DNA of 64,000 bases from Conoideocrella luteorostrata (lineage: Eukaryota > Ascomycota > Sordariomycetes > Hypocreales > Clavicipitaceae), in contig JASWJB010000025.1 in NCBI GenBank assembly GCA_032433595.1, positions 124,001 through 188,000 of the forward strand, written 5' to 3'. This document shows positions 33,755 to 46,452 of this stretch, one piece after another. The position numbers were made by a program, and so were the translations under genes. How positions within the stretch are numbered: position 1 is the stretch's first letter; each line of letters opens with the position of its first letter. The notes under the pieces are model-generated. The model was not told the origin of the DNA. It did no database searches and saw only the letters and a list, made by a program, of their open reading frames with translations.

Positions 33755-35805
33755 ATCATCATGACGTGCTGCCCCAAGTGGCGCTTGTCTTCGAAACATA
33801 CATACTTCGCTCTCCGTACACAGGAGAAACCCAACAAAAAAAATCTGCAAGTTCTGCGAGCAGTGAAACATTGTCGTTCAAGGGGCCGTTGGATGTGGGT
33901 GCCTTTTCCGCCTTGGCGCACCTGGGTTGTTTGCCATTATTTGCTTTTTCTAAAGGAGGCTACCTATAATAGCATCGAGGAGTTTAATCCGGATCGGAAA
34001 TTTGGGTTGCAATAGGCTACGGAGAACCTGCGGCGGCGGCTTTTCGAGCTAAACATCTGGGAACCTCAGCTTGGCTGAGCGATGTTTTACTACTGCCGCG
34101 CTGCAGGCTAAGACATGCCCGGCCCGAAGGTGGGATCAACACCAATACTCGATACATTTGGTTGAGATATTTGTTACCTCCTCCTCCTTAACCCCCCTCC
34201 TCCTTCAATTGTGTCTTAGGCGTTCGTCAGCTCACCCCACGGGATGCTGGATGAGCTGATAGATTTGTTCAATTTAAAAGGGCGGCAGTTGGAAAATGGG
34301 ATGTTGAGCAGGGCTTACCGGGCAAGTTCTTCCACATTGTGTGGAATCATGATCGTGGCCTCCCCGCAGTTTGTGGTTTGTCAGTTTGTCCTCTTTCTCC
34401 CCAACTGCGGGGAAATTTGGGCCATATGTACGAGCAAGGGTACGCGAGAGTCGCTTGTTGCCGAGTGCGCGGAGAACCGACCACGTAGCGGGAGTGGAAG
34501 CAGGCCGGGTGTTTTGATTTGAGTGCTCCGTTAACTAACTAGTCACGGACCGTAAAGGTATGTACCTAATATATATGCACGAGGCTGCTTTGGATCCAGT
34601 GCCCTGCACCTATAGCAGTATGCTCTGGGGGGTACGTTGGTTACTTGAGTGTCGATTCTGACAGGGTACGGAGTACATAACTGCATATATGGTGGAGAGG
34701 ATGCTCACGCAGGGGCCCAGAGAGTCAGGGCAAAACGACACATACCCCGTGGTCCTCGTCGCAGTCTTCCGGTCGCGGCGGTAAGTATATTACAGAGGTG
34801 AACGAATCGTATTTGTTAGGGACCTTGAACTAAGCCAGGACGTATTCTTGTAACTACCCCGTAGTATGTATTCCGTAGTAAATTGGAATATTATATATTC
34901 ACCATAACATACTAATATCACACTTCTATGTATATTTTAGACAAGTAAATATTGTTACCATATCTTCCACATCCACTACGTTATTTACATCTTTGAGTGG
35001 CTTGTTTCCCTCTTCTTTCCTCGCCGTAGGCTCTCCTAGCCAGATTCCTAGTTACCCTATAACCAACCAGTCGACATTGTTATTGTCCGTCATTGCGGCC
35101 TGAATGGGGCGGGGCGGATCCCGAAGGGAGAAGTGAGAACCTAATATTTGTGGCATTATACTAACTAGTTACTAGAGGTTTTAGATGGCGATCATACTGA
35201 AGTGAAATTAGGCACGTCAAAGTGGAGTGGCAGCAGTCAAGTATCCTAGCTTACCAGCACTTATGTCAATACTGTTTACTCCAAACTCCGTACATATCAA
35301 TGAGTTGAGCGGGAAAGACGCCGAACAAGACAAAGAGAAACAGGATGGTCGTGGCTACAGCTGGAGTGGTGCCGTCAGTAAGCCGTACTGTTGGCTGCGA
35401 GGCGGACGGAGGTCAGCCAATGGACGATAATGGAGTTGTTCGTGCCTTCAATTCATTGGGCTGCACCCGACTGTAGTCAATTGCAAGCATCCTGAATGGC
35501 TGGAACCTCGACACCAACAGCATTCCCGGCTTGCCGATAACTACATATTGTCCGTGATTGCGCTGCTGATGGATGGCTCGAAAACAGGGCTCTGGAGACC
35601 AGACAAGACGTGCAAGTGTACGAAGAAAGGTGCGAGACGGCGACGGGGGCAGAGGAAGAGCTTTCTGGTCTGCGGCAGCCAAAGAGGGCATTTGACACGC
35701 CAACAATCTTGCACGGCAGTTTGCACATCAAATGCCGCTGGTACGAGGCCTGGACGCTACGAGGGACGGAGCCGCCCTTCATGAGTTAGTTATAGAGCAC
35801 CCCAG

Positions 35806-35821
35806 TACTCCGTACGGAGTA
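35806..35821. repeat. 16-bp perfect palindrome TACTCCGTACGGAGTA
   Basis: Two TACGGAGTA-family words are joined head to head, the opposite order to the palindrome at 16935-16950. It lies in an intergenic desert. Confidence 0.85.
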
Positions 35822-37066
35822 TCCGACCTGTGTCGCGTACACAACGCGTCAGCTTGGTTGCATAATTTTTTGACTACATGCGGAGTACCATAGTAACATG
35901 TCTAGTTTTGCGATGAAATCCTCCCTGGATAAATGCATATTTTTTTCTTTCTTTTCTCTCCCGGAACAGGATGAAATCTAACAGCTGTGGGATTAGCTTG
36001 CGACGTTCTCGCCCGCGAACGGACGAACTGGTTACCTACGTAACTACTTATGAACAAAAGACTGGCGCATTAGAAGCCCGATTGACAAGCAGTTGAGCTG
36101 GATCAGTCTCGATAATCCAATGGTTGCAACCATACACCTTCGCCTTTGTGACTTGAGTAGGCCAAGTAGCCATTTGTGGATGTTGGCAGCCGGCCAACGC
36201 AACCCATCCTTGACGGGCTGGCGAACAACTGTAATCTTGTAAGCTGGCATCGATAGCTGCACTCGCAGGCCTGCCTACCTGCTGCAGCTGTAACCCGTCA
36301 ACCCGGCAAGTCCGCAACGCGCAGCACCACTGTAGCACAGCTGCGCCATACAGGCGCTATGTTCCATGTACGTTGCCGCTGGAGAGTTCTGTGGTGCCCT
36401 GGGGGTTTTACTTCAGTAAGTAGCTAACCTCGGACAAAAATCAATTGACCCCAGCGGCTGGCCAGCCTGGCGTCCGCTATCCATTTTTTTTTCTTTTTCC
36501 ATTTTTTTTGGCGGGGGGACCTCAACCAAATCAAGCCTGATGAATCACGTCTGGTCGCCTGGTCGTCGCCAAACTTTAAGCTGCCTGTGCTCTGGTCTCC
36601 ATGCCTCCTCCGTCAACAACACCTCATCTCAAACGTGCCACTTCCTCTTTCCTTCCCTTCCTTGGATTCCATTCCCCCCCATCGCCATCTCGACCCGAGA
36701 AGCGAGCAATCAACGGGGTCACCTCTTTTGACCGCTTTTCTTTATTTCTAATTTCGTGATTTTCTGAATAAGGGGGCAACACTGGGCACACACTAGTTCC
36801 TCCGGCCCTTCCTATCACAGCATCTTTCTTTCTACTTCTTTTTTGTGCGTCTGTTCACTTGACCAGGCACCGCCGGCCGGATTCCGTCATCAACGACATT
36901 GGCTCCAAGAAACCATTTGCTGCATTGTTGCTAATCATCACTGCCCGCCGCGCATGGTACTCCGGTACTTTAGTGCGCCATCGTCCTTGACGACTCACCC
37001 GTCTGACCTTCGTCACTTTGCCCACATTCGGGACGTCTACAAGCCCACCAAAGCCCACACGACATC

Positions 37067-39328
37067 ATGTCTGCACCCCGACGCAGAAGGATCGGCCATC
37101 GTCGTCGCGTCGAAGATGAAGGTGACGATGATGGCCGTACAGAGGTGCTTGATCTCGATGACGATTCCTTGACGGAAGGTTCCATCTCAGATGACGATGG
37201 CGGCCAGGATAGCGACACTAGCAATATCGAAGAGGCTTCCCCAACGTCTCCCCACGGTGCCAAGTCAGTCAATGGCGCCGCGGCTAAAGGCTCTTCAAAG
37301 AGGACTGCAGGTAATGGCACGGCGACTGCGACCAATGGCAATGCGAAGAAAGTCTTAGATACCGAAATGATGCTGCACGGCCTATCTATAGATGACAAGA
37401 TCGCCCCCCCGCAAGAGATGCATTTCGATGAGGTCGCTGGGTCACCGCCTAAGTCTCCTCCCCCCCCTGTCGTTGTCAGTTCAGATTCTGCTCTGGGGCA
37501 TCGCCAACCCGGCTCACACGTTGAACGTCGACGACAAGAACATGAAGATTACAAACGACGGAGAGACGAGGATCCTGCCTTTGTGCCCAACAGGGGCTCC
37601 TTCTTCATGCATGATCATCGACACGCTGGACCTGCCGGGAACGGCTTCAGGCCTTTTGGCAGAGGAAGAGGCAGGGGCGGTCGCTTTGGTGTTGGTGGCC
37701 CCTTTGCTCCTTTTAGGTACGTTTGTCAACAAGGAGGCATTTCTCCCTGTTGCCGTGCAGACGGGCTTCTTCGCCCCCCTCCCCCTCTCTCTTGGTTTTA
37801 TCATACTGACCTCTGAGCTAGTCATATACAACATCCTTCAGACCCAACCACAAGCTCTCCATGGACTCACGATATGCACGAAACAGTGGCCGAACCTGCG
37901 CCCCGACGACCGCGACAGATGCCTGACCGTGAAGGGCCACCTAACGGGAACGGCTTTATCCCTACCTGCGAGTCAAGCACAACTCCCATCAACCGCACGC
38001 TGTCCACCGAGAAGCATATCGGCAATGCTCAAATTCGCGTCCTTTTGCCTGATATGAAGGCTGCATCTATTTTCCCTGGTATGCCTGTGAAGCAATATAC
38101 CAAGTTGCCTGACCATCGTCCACCTCTGCGAAGAGACAAACCCGTCCGAATTTCGCTGCCCAACTACCCTCCGAGATACATCTTCCCCGCCTCCGATCGA
38201 TCTTTCACATTCATTCCACGCGCTTTGCGGCCCAACCAACAACGCATACGTGGAAAACCTAGGTCAAACTGGGGATCTGTGGGAGGCTTTTCAAGGAGAA
38301 CCAGTGTATTCGGTGGAAGCTACTATGGCAGTACTTACTCTCCTAGCATTGCTCTCAGTCGACGCTCATCTATTGTCCATGAGCGCGACTTGATGTTTTC
38401 TCCAACTGGGTCCGTCGTTTCCAGGCCACCGATGCCGAATGATAATGTCCGACCTGTGGTTCGTCTACCACCAAACGCTGCTCCTCAGTCTAACATGCAT
38501 ATCCCCATGCCTGTCCCTGTGTTTGGCACCGTATCACAACCTGAGCGGCCAGCTGCTGCTGTTGAGCCGTCGATAAATGAGCTTCCACAACCCCAAACGT
38601 ACCCGCTTCCTCAGAAGCCGGTCGTGCAAGAGAACCGACCTAACTCGATTCCGATGCATCAGCCTCGCCCCCAGAAGAACATTTCTGTGGCGGATATCGA
38701 GTCTCCCACGATGGCCCAAGGTGCTGGACCCCAAACCTTCCAGCAGGCGCCTTTCCATCAACAGGTGCCGCCACATGTCGCCAATGGCTATGGTCAGGAC
38801 TCACACTCGCGCCGGCCGTCGTACCACCAATCCACTGGGACACCTCTGTCCCATATCCCAGAGAGAGCCATCCATGCTGCGCCATTCCAACCCAATAGCT
38901 ATGGTCAGTCCCCGTATTATAACCAACAAGCGTATCCAGCACAGCCGCAACATGGATACTATTACCCCCCAGGTTACTCCGGTCCCAATATGGTACCATC
39001 AGCACCGGCGCCTACTTATGTCCCGAGCGGTCAGCCCGCGAGTGTGCCAGGCAACTTTGGTCCCTCAAGTCAGCCGGAACAGGCACCATCTGCACAAGGC
39101 CACGGACACAATCCATCCACTGGCTCGAATCTTGTGGCACAAGAAGTGAATGGCATGGTTTACTATTACGACGCTAGCCAGATTGCCCCCGCCAATTCAT
39201 ATCCACCCTATTCGGCGCCCCAAAGCTTCCAGCCCAGTGTCATGGGCATGGGAGGGATGGTGACTCCCAGTCCTGATGGATTCTACTACCCTCAGCATGC
39301 ACCAGGGATGGTCTATTACCCGCAGTAG
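37067..39328 (+). CDS. Barentsz/CASC3-like protein with eIF4AIII-binding (Btz) motif
   Basis: Probable RNA-binding partner of eIF4AIII, of the kind found in the exon junction complex core. Exons are 37067-37716 and 37822-39328 (718 residues), with donor GTACGT and acceptor GCTAG. The N terminus is basic (APRRRRIGHRRR), then strongly acidic. The Btz signature lies near residues 165-200: HEDYKRRRDEDPAFVP, then GSFFMHDHR, followed by an RGRGRGGRFG patch. After the intron, SSPWTHDMHE is the second conserved Btz block; splicing is needed to join the two. The remaining 450 residues are Pro/Gln/Tyr-rich and disordered (QPQHGYYYPPGYSG, VNGMVYYYDA). Only the Btz region supports function; the rest is low complexity. 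Nuclear and cytoplasmic shuttling is inferred from the family. Confidence 0.82.
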
Positions 39329-42300
39329 GGCTGTGATTCTTTTGACTACTACCACATGGTCTACTCTCCACCTCTGCTACCAGACTTAATAGCTACGTTG
39401 TAGTGAATATTCCCTTCTCTTGCTGTGCTGGGAACCATCTTTTTCTTCTCGTTTTGGTTCTTCCTATTTACCATCCTGTTTTCTTCTGTTTTTACTCTCT
39501 TTTCATGGCTGGAGTGGAGGTTTTGGGTATCATCGATTGGGTTTACTGGAGCGTTCTACTGACAAAGAATTGATTGGTCTGAAGAAAATTATTCCCCCTG
39601 GCACTGGACTCTTTTTGGATTGAAAGAGTATGGTGGTTGTTCATGCGCGGCTTCTTGTCTCGCATTCTGGTTTGACGGATCGTTAGTATATGATGGGGGC
39701 TACTTGCCTTGAACAAGTCTCACGTCGAAGTCAAAGCCTTGTCTTGCGTTGGCAACGAGCGAGTATTATTTAGACTGGACTTGTTATGTAAAAGGAAAAA
39801 GTCTGCAGAGAGAAAATAAAGGAGTGAGACTGTAGCAGTCGACACAGCTTTGCCGCTGGGACGAATTTCCCGGGATGGGTTGGATTCTGGAAGCTTAGGC
39901 TGCTGTTGATTTCCTCTGCTCCGTTGGGCAGTCACCTTTCTTTGGCACGAGTAGTTTATTACCTCATTCTTATTGCACTGGAGTTGAGCCGACTCGCTCT
40001 TTGCTTGTGTAGCTGTTCATAGCAGCGGCGTTGATTGGGTGTTTGGAGCATCACATAAGAAGCCTGATATTCAGAAGACTTGACCTTTCGGTGCGGCTGT
40101 GTCGGTGAACTGTAACGTGCAGAGTGTGACTGATATAGGTTTGTGAATACCCGAATAGAAGGCTGTTTTCCTTGTTAGTCCCATGGTGGGAGAGCAACGT
40201 CGTATTATGATGTAGCTCGGCTAGGACGGGTATAACGAGTCCAAGGTACGGGGTAGGGAGAGGAAGAGACTGGTAGGCGATGGGAGATAGCCGTGGACGC
40301 AATTGTAAATTGAGGAGGCAAAATTGGTTAAGAGTGACTGTTGTATCAACTCGCGGGGTGGGGTGGGTTAGGCAACGGGAGCATCGCAAGAGACCGCGCA
40401 GTTATGGTAGTAAAGGAAACGGCGAGCGTCTCAGGTGAGAGTGAGGTGAGTATTGGTCATTCTTACTCTCTGTCGCTGTTGATTATTTGGACATCAGAGC
40501 GAGTAGGCTACTTGTGTAGTGATGATCTTGAAGTCTGCTAGCATCACCTTTATTGATGCTGCAGGAGTATGCTCCATGTTGGGAAGTATAAAGTGCTTGC
40601 GCAACTCCGTGTATCCACCCACCAACAAATATGCAAATACTTAATGTCACATACGTATCTAAATAGAGAATATTTTGCGCGGTGACATTCGATGAAGAAC
40701 AATGCTAGCTCCACAGAGGACTCTAACCAAGCTGCGAAACTAGTGTATATGAAAATGCCCTTGGTGATGTTGTGAGCAGTGGCAAGGCAAAGTTACGAGT
40801 AAAACGATGCCCATCTTGGCTGGCACGACTTGAATTCAGCAGCCTTGAACTGTAGCAGAGGGAGGCAAGTGATGTACCTGAAGAAATTGTTTAATCCATT
40901 GTTATCTGTTTTGCGTAAAGGGTTTTACTACTGGACATGACAGTAACTTGTTTTGTAGTGAGGCTTCAATATTGAAGTCAATCGTAGCTCAAGTGGGGCG
41001 GCGATTGGTTACGGTACCCCGTGCTTTGAACGTGAAATGACGTCCTCTGTTAGACAGCTGGCTTGAAGTGTATTTTTTTTTTTGGTGGTGGTGGGGGGAC
41101 AAAGTATGTTTATTGGTTTACACGTCGGGCTTTTGAGTAGATTTCGTTGTGGCACGGAGGAAATGTCTGGGTGATCTTGTGCAAGCTAGCCCCGCATGAC
41201 AGGGGGTCCTGGGAGGCAATATTGTGGCTGTAGGATGGACAATACAGACACGGAATCAGGTCGTACAAGCAGGCTGGGCTTCAGCTCTGGACGCGAGTTT
41301 CCTGGCTCTGCAGCGCAGTCGATCACTAATGAGAGGCAGCTTGCATAACTACTTTCCCTAGGTAAGTATGTAAGCGGCATGCACGGTAAGGTGACCACGA
41401 ATGCTAAAGGATGCGCCTCCTGGATAGCCTCCCAGCCTGCTTTCTGTCTCCTGCTTCGTGCTTCGTGCTTGCTCTTGCCCGCTACCTGCCAGCCACAAAG
41501 CACGATACGAAATTGAAGGGTGGTGTTCCGCACGAAATACGGAGTATTGGGGTCGGAGTCGGGCTCGGGATCTAGTAAAAATGGTCTTTAATACGGAGGA
41601 GTTAGTGATGAAGAAGAAGAGAAGCAAGAGTTGTAGTATAGCATGGTGAGCAGGCAAGCAGGGGTAGCTCTTCGTTGCATGATTTACACTCACTGCGTCC
41701 AATGAGCATGCCGTGCTGCTGCCATCGTGACCTCTGTCTGCTGTGGTGGTAGGTCTAAGAGCTACTCTTCACAACAAGGCCACGCATAGGCCACGGACAT
41801 TGGCGGAGATGAGAAAATTATGCTCTAGTGGTATTAAACTTGTCCAACATGAGGATGCACATTGGTCGCTGCGTGTTAACGAATTCTCTGACACGGAAAA
41901 AAATAAGCATATAATTGTTACTAGGCACTGGCGTATGGAGCAAGTAAGTGGATGAATGTATCTCGACTCGCTCGGGTAGTTCGGCCGGGTGACCACCCAT
42001 GGGCGATTGCGCGGGGTCCTAGGTGGGTGGCCAAAGTCCACTTGACCCCACCTCCGCCTGCTAGTCAAATGCTTGGCAAGTTCCCGCGAAGAGGGGAGTC
42101 CTTTAGTACGGGGGTGATAGGTGATACTCCTACTGTTGGAATAAAAGGAACCGAAAATACGGACTGGAAAGCTTGTTGACGGAGGAGTTATGAACTAGTC
42201 ATCGGGAATGGAATAGCGCTCTATACTATGGTTTTGTGTTGTGCTGCCGATAAAACCACATGTTCATGTTTGCCTCGATTAAACCATCCTGCCAAAGTCA

Positions 42301-43677
42301 TCGATGGCAGCCTGGTATCCGAGCATGCATACAGAAACCGACCGAGGGGCCACACACCAGACAGCGAGCGTACTTACGCAACATCCATCGGCCTGATGGT
42401 CCTGCGTCGTACTCGATTGACGTATGCAATACTTTGTAACTACCCAACCCATCATCCAAAGCACGATGAACCCCACCATTGATAGCTCTGCTCGAATTGC
42501 CTTGTTACGACAGGTTTTGTCTGCCTGGGTGGCCAATAAAGCTCCCACCAGTCGTTCTTCTCTCCGCATGTTTCCACGAGTTACTTCTGTATTAACAATG
42601 AATTTCTGTTTGTGGGACGGAAACAAGCTTGGCAAGTAGGCTGGTGGTGGCTCGCTCTTGTGGGCTGTGTTGTCATGCTTTCTTCTCGCAGACAGCTGCG
42701 GATGGGCTGGGTACCGCTGGCGACGCATCATACTTTACAATCTGGACGGAGCACATGGGCTGCCGTCATGAGTGGTTCCAGCCCCCTTGCCTTTCAGATC
42801 CTCCACCGTCTGCCGTACGACCAGATTGGAGTTACAATAAATACAGTGCTGCACCCACCAGTTCGTAGTTGCCTGTGTTTCGACGCCCGTCTGATCCGTC
42901 CATTGCAAACAAACACATAAATAGTGTGCATGTGTAGCGGCTGGTTTAACTTTGTTAGACGCTGACGAAGCCTGTGAGCACCTCAGACATCTGAAGCTCC
43001 CAAACTTGAAGCAAGCCTGCCAGCCCGCAGGCCCCAGTGCGGGCCACCACCCCCAGCTGGCCCTGGGTTTTTGCCAGATGTCCAGGTACTTTGTTACTTG
43101 ATGACGCCGCGGCCGCTCCCAGCAGGGACCGCTAGGCTTCCCAAGGTTCCACAGTGCGCCCAAACCGGCCGACCTCCATCTCCTCCTTCTGGCTTCTTGT
43201 TCTCCCCAGTTTCACCACCCTCTACCCTCTCCACTTTCTTTCCTCTCTTTAACAATCCCAAATCCCCCAGCTCGCCTTCACACTTGCAGTTCTGTTTCTC
43301 TGTTTGCACCATCGAGCCCCGAAAGAACTGCACGTTTGTCATCAAACCCGCCACTGGCTCTTGTTCGACAAGAGTCTTCGCCCTCGTCATCCCGCGAAAG
43401 GGCATGCTAACTGGCCGCTTGCCGCGTAATTGCCCGGCTGCCTCTCTGGTACCGCCCAGTCTGCCTGCTCAAGTACATACTCCACTGCCGCCACCCACTC
43501 TCAAGTGAGTTTGTCGACTGATAGCACTACCGATTCGTCACCGCCTTGGGAGTAAGTCCATGCGTGCATCGCCTGACCGCTGCTTGTCAGCCTCACTTTC
43601 AACTATCAACATTCAGTATCTCACTGACTTGATTTTTTTTCTTTCTCCTACATAGTCATTCTGTATTTTCGTCCAAA
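39329..43677. promoter_or_regulatory. 4.3-kb gene-poor spacer before nbr1
   Basis: I see no supported gene. The right end (43150-43670) is a CT-rich nbr1 leader with a possible 5' UTR intron (GTGAGT at 43505 to ATAG at 43655, CTGAC branch near 43623). One TACGGAGTA word lies at 41538. A T13 run followed by GGT repeats is near 41072. Small frames are inconsistent with protein. Confidence 0.5.
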
Positions 43678-46452
43678 ATGTCATCAGCTCCTGCCTCTGG
43701 CCCTGATGCCACCGTTACCGTAAAGGTGGCGTACGATGGCGTCACGTCTAGGACGAAGATGTCTCTTCGTGAGATGGTTCCCCGGGGCCTTGAAGAACAT
43801 GTAAGCCTTACAAAAATCGAGCACCAAGTAGCTCATAGTTTTGTTAGTGAACTTTTATTAATAGACGTGCCTTCGCTTTAGGTCCGCAAAGTTCTACTGA
43901 TACCAGCTAGCGTCAAGATCATGATCGAGCGTTATTCCGACTCGGCAGCCGCCTTTGTCATGCTTGATGCTTCTAACATGGCTGTCTACAAGCAGTTGTA
44001 CAGAGCCGCCAAGGCAAAATCAAAGGTCAAGCTTCGCGTTTCCGTTCTGCCCCAGAGCAACAACGCCGTTCCTCCTAAACCTGCCACTGTCGAAGATGAT
44101 CCCCAGGAGACACCAGCCCCTGTTAGAGCCAGCCCGGCTCCTAACGCCACCGCCTCCTCTTCTCAGACCACTCTGTCAAGGCAATACGATGCAAACCTGC
44201 TACAGGAAGCTGCCAGGATTATCCAGAATCATCAAAACGAGTTCGATAACCGCATTCGACAAGTCATGAAGTCGACCGACGAACTGGCCAGTCTGACATC
44301 GCGTATGGCCAGCTGCCAGCCATATACCACCACATCTTCTGTGCCTAAGCTGTCAGGCCCTCTGTCACCAGTCTCCCAGGTTGCTGGTGCCATGTTTGCC
44401 GTATGCTGCAATAGCTGCGAGAAGAATATTCCCGTTGCTCACTATCACTGCTCTACTTGTGACGACGGTGACTTCGACCTGTGCCAGTCGTGTGTTGAGC
44501 AGGGTATCACCTGCTACAGTGATGATCACTGGCTGATCAAACGTACTGTGAATAATGGGCAGATTGTCAACAGCACGACGGAGACCATTGCTCCTAAGCC
44601 CAAAGTTAAAATTTCCTCCAAGCCCGTGCCTACTGAACCTGTCGTCGTACCGGTTAAACCGGCCGACGATGTCACTGTTCCAACACTCGATAAGCCCGTT
44701 TCTGAACACACGCCTGTTCCGACTACGGTAAACGCTGCCGCAAGTTGGCCGGTTCTTGGTGACATGCGGACCTGCAACCAGTGCGTTCGAGGTAAGCAAA
44801 CCGATTTATTATCTTGTTCCCATGCGGTAGCCTGTGAGCCTCGGCTCGAGAACTTGTGTCCACAAACTGACCGCTGTGCAGAACTCCCCGAGCGTGAGTT
44901 CCTTCACTGCACTACTTGTGACGATTATGATCTTTGCCAGCCCTGTTTTGCCAAGGGTGCTCACGGCCACCACCCTAAGCACGGTTTCACTGTCGCTGTT
45001 GCAGGCATTCAGATGCCAACTCACATTCGGGTCAAGATGAACCCTGGTCGCAACCAGGTTCACCACGCTGTCTGCGATGGATGTGATGCGGTAAGTGGAG
45101 TGTTCAGTCCCGCTTCCACCCTCTCATTTTCTGATTCGATACCCCAGTACATTACCGGTATTCGCCACAAGTGCCTTGACTGTCCTGACTGGGACTACTG
45201 CAATGATTGTGTTCAAAATGCAAACTTCGTGCATCCTGGCCATCGATTCGCAGCCATTTATGAACCTCTCAATGATCTTCACGTTTCCGCAGTCACCGCA
45301 CCCGTCCATGTGGGCATCTGCTGTGATGGTCCCTTGTGCAGTTCCGCGAATGCCACTTACATTCGTGGTGTCCGCTACAAGTGTGCCGTTTGCCACGACT
45401 CTGACTTCTGCGCAAACTGTGAGGCCAGTCCCGCCAATGATCACAACAAGACTCACCCCTTGATCAAATTCAAGACTCCTGTTCGTCATGTGAGTGTCAC
45501 CACCTCTGGTGAACACCAGGGTGGCAAGCGTATGCCGGTTATGGGTGACCGTCTGAGCACCTCTTCCAAGGCTACTGAGACTGTGAATGCCCCGATCACA
45601 AATGCCATCAATAAAGTGCAGACTGTTGTCGATGTCAAGCCTACCGGGATGACTATTCCTCCTCCTCGCCCTGCGAAGGAGCCAATGGCCGAGCCTGGAC
45701 CAATTATTATTCCGCTGTCTCCCATGCCAGTGTTGAAGGAACAGGATCTCCGTGCTGTATTCCTTCGCGACTCTGTTGTGGATGGGACCATCTTCCCCCC
45801 GAATCACGTTTTCGAGCAGACCTGGGTTCTCCGAAATGAAGGCAAGACAGCCTGGCCCGCTGGATGCTCCGTCAAGTTCGTTGGTGGCGATTACATGGGA
45901 CACGTTGACTCTGCTCATCCCGCCGGCATCTCTGACCTTGTCTCTGCTTCCGAATCCACCGTCTGCTGCACCAATGTGGCTCCAGGACAGGAGTGCGCGT
46001 TTACCACACTGCTCCGCACACCCTCTCGCCCTGGCAAGATGATCTCCTACTGGCGCCTGACAACCGCTGCCGGCGTGCGCTTTGGACACCGTCTTTGGTG
46101 TGAGGTCAATGTTCGAGCTGCTGCCGCCCCTGACGCTAAACCGAAGCTCGACTTCACCCTGCCTGTTTCTCCACCCGCCAAGATGGTGGTGAAGGATGAG
46201 GACAGTCAGGCCAGCAGCATGATGATTTTCCCCAAGCTCGAGAAGGAATCTCCCAGTGCCAGCGTGCACGAGGAAATCAAGACGGAGACTAGCGAGGTGA
46301 CTTCCAAGGAGCAGTTTGACAAGTACGACGAAGAAGATGATGAATGGGATGCTTCCGAAGACGGCTTCATGACGGATGAGGAGTATGACATTCTAGATGC
46401 ATCAGACGAGGAATTTCTGGAGGAGCAGCAAAAGAAGCTTCTGAAGAAGTAA
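43678..46452 (+). CDS. nbr1: NBR1-type autophagy receptor (PB1, four ZZ fingers, FW domain)
   Basis: Probable selective-autophagy cargo receptor in the cytoplasm. Exons are 43678-43800, 43882-44791, 44882-45090 and 45148-46452, giving 848 residues. A PB1-like N terminus (TVKVAYDGVTSRTKMSLREM, then IMIERYSDSAAAFVMLD) is followed by a linker. Four ZZ zinc fingers come next: CCNSCEKNIP, TCNQCVRELPERE, VCDGCDAYITGIRHKC and GPLCSSANATYIRGVRYKC. The four-tryptophan (FW/NBR1) domain follows (FEQTWVLRNEGKTAWPAGC through GHRLWCEV). The acidic C terminus carries EEYDILDASDEE, whose YDIL fits an Atg8-interacting motif. Introns 2 and 3 have lengths divisible by three and no in-frame stop; removing them restores fingers 2 and 3. 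Homologs are known from Pezizomycotina, including Sordaria NBR1. Confidence 0.93.

Larger units (their letters stand above)
32604..37066. promoter_or_regulatory. 4.5-kb gene-poor spacer
   Basis: This is the longest gap in the window, between divergent genes. It holds CT/GA-rich leader sequence (32640-33000), several TACGGAGTA words (33240, 33502, 34667, 35806), a 7-bp tandem repeat at 33731-33754, and T- and CT-rich tracts before the Barentsz-like gene (36480-36840). Small open frames of 60-130 codons on both strands lack domain features. I see no tRNA-like or transposon sequence. Confidence 0.5.

Noticed and set aside
45124..46269. A 381-codon open frame antisense to nbr1
   Set aside because: It mirrors the codon bias of the sense frame, has no domain and overlaps four well-supported ZZ/FW blocks.
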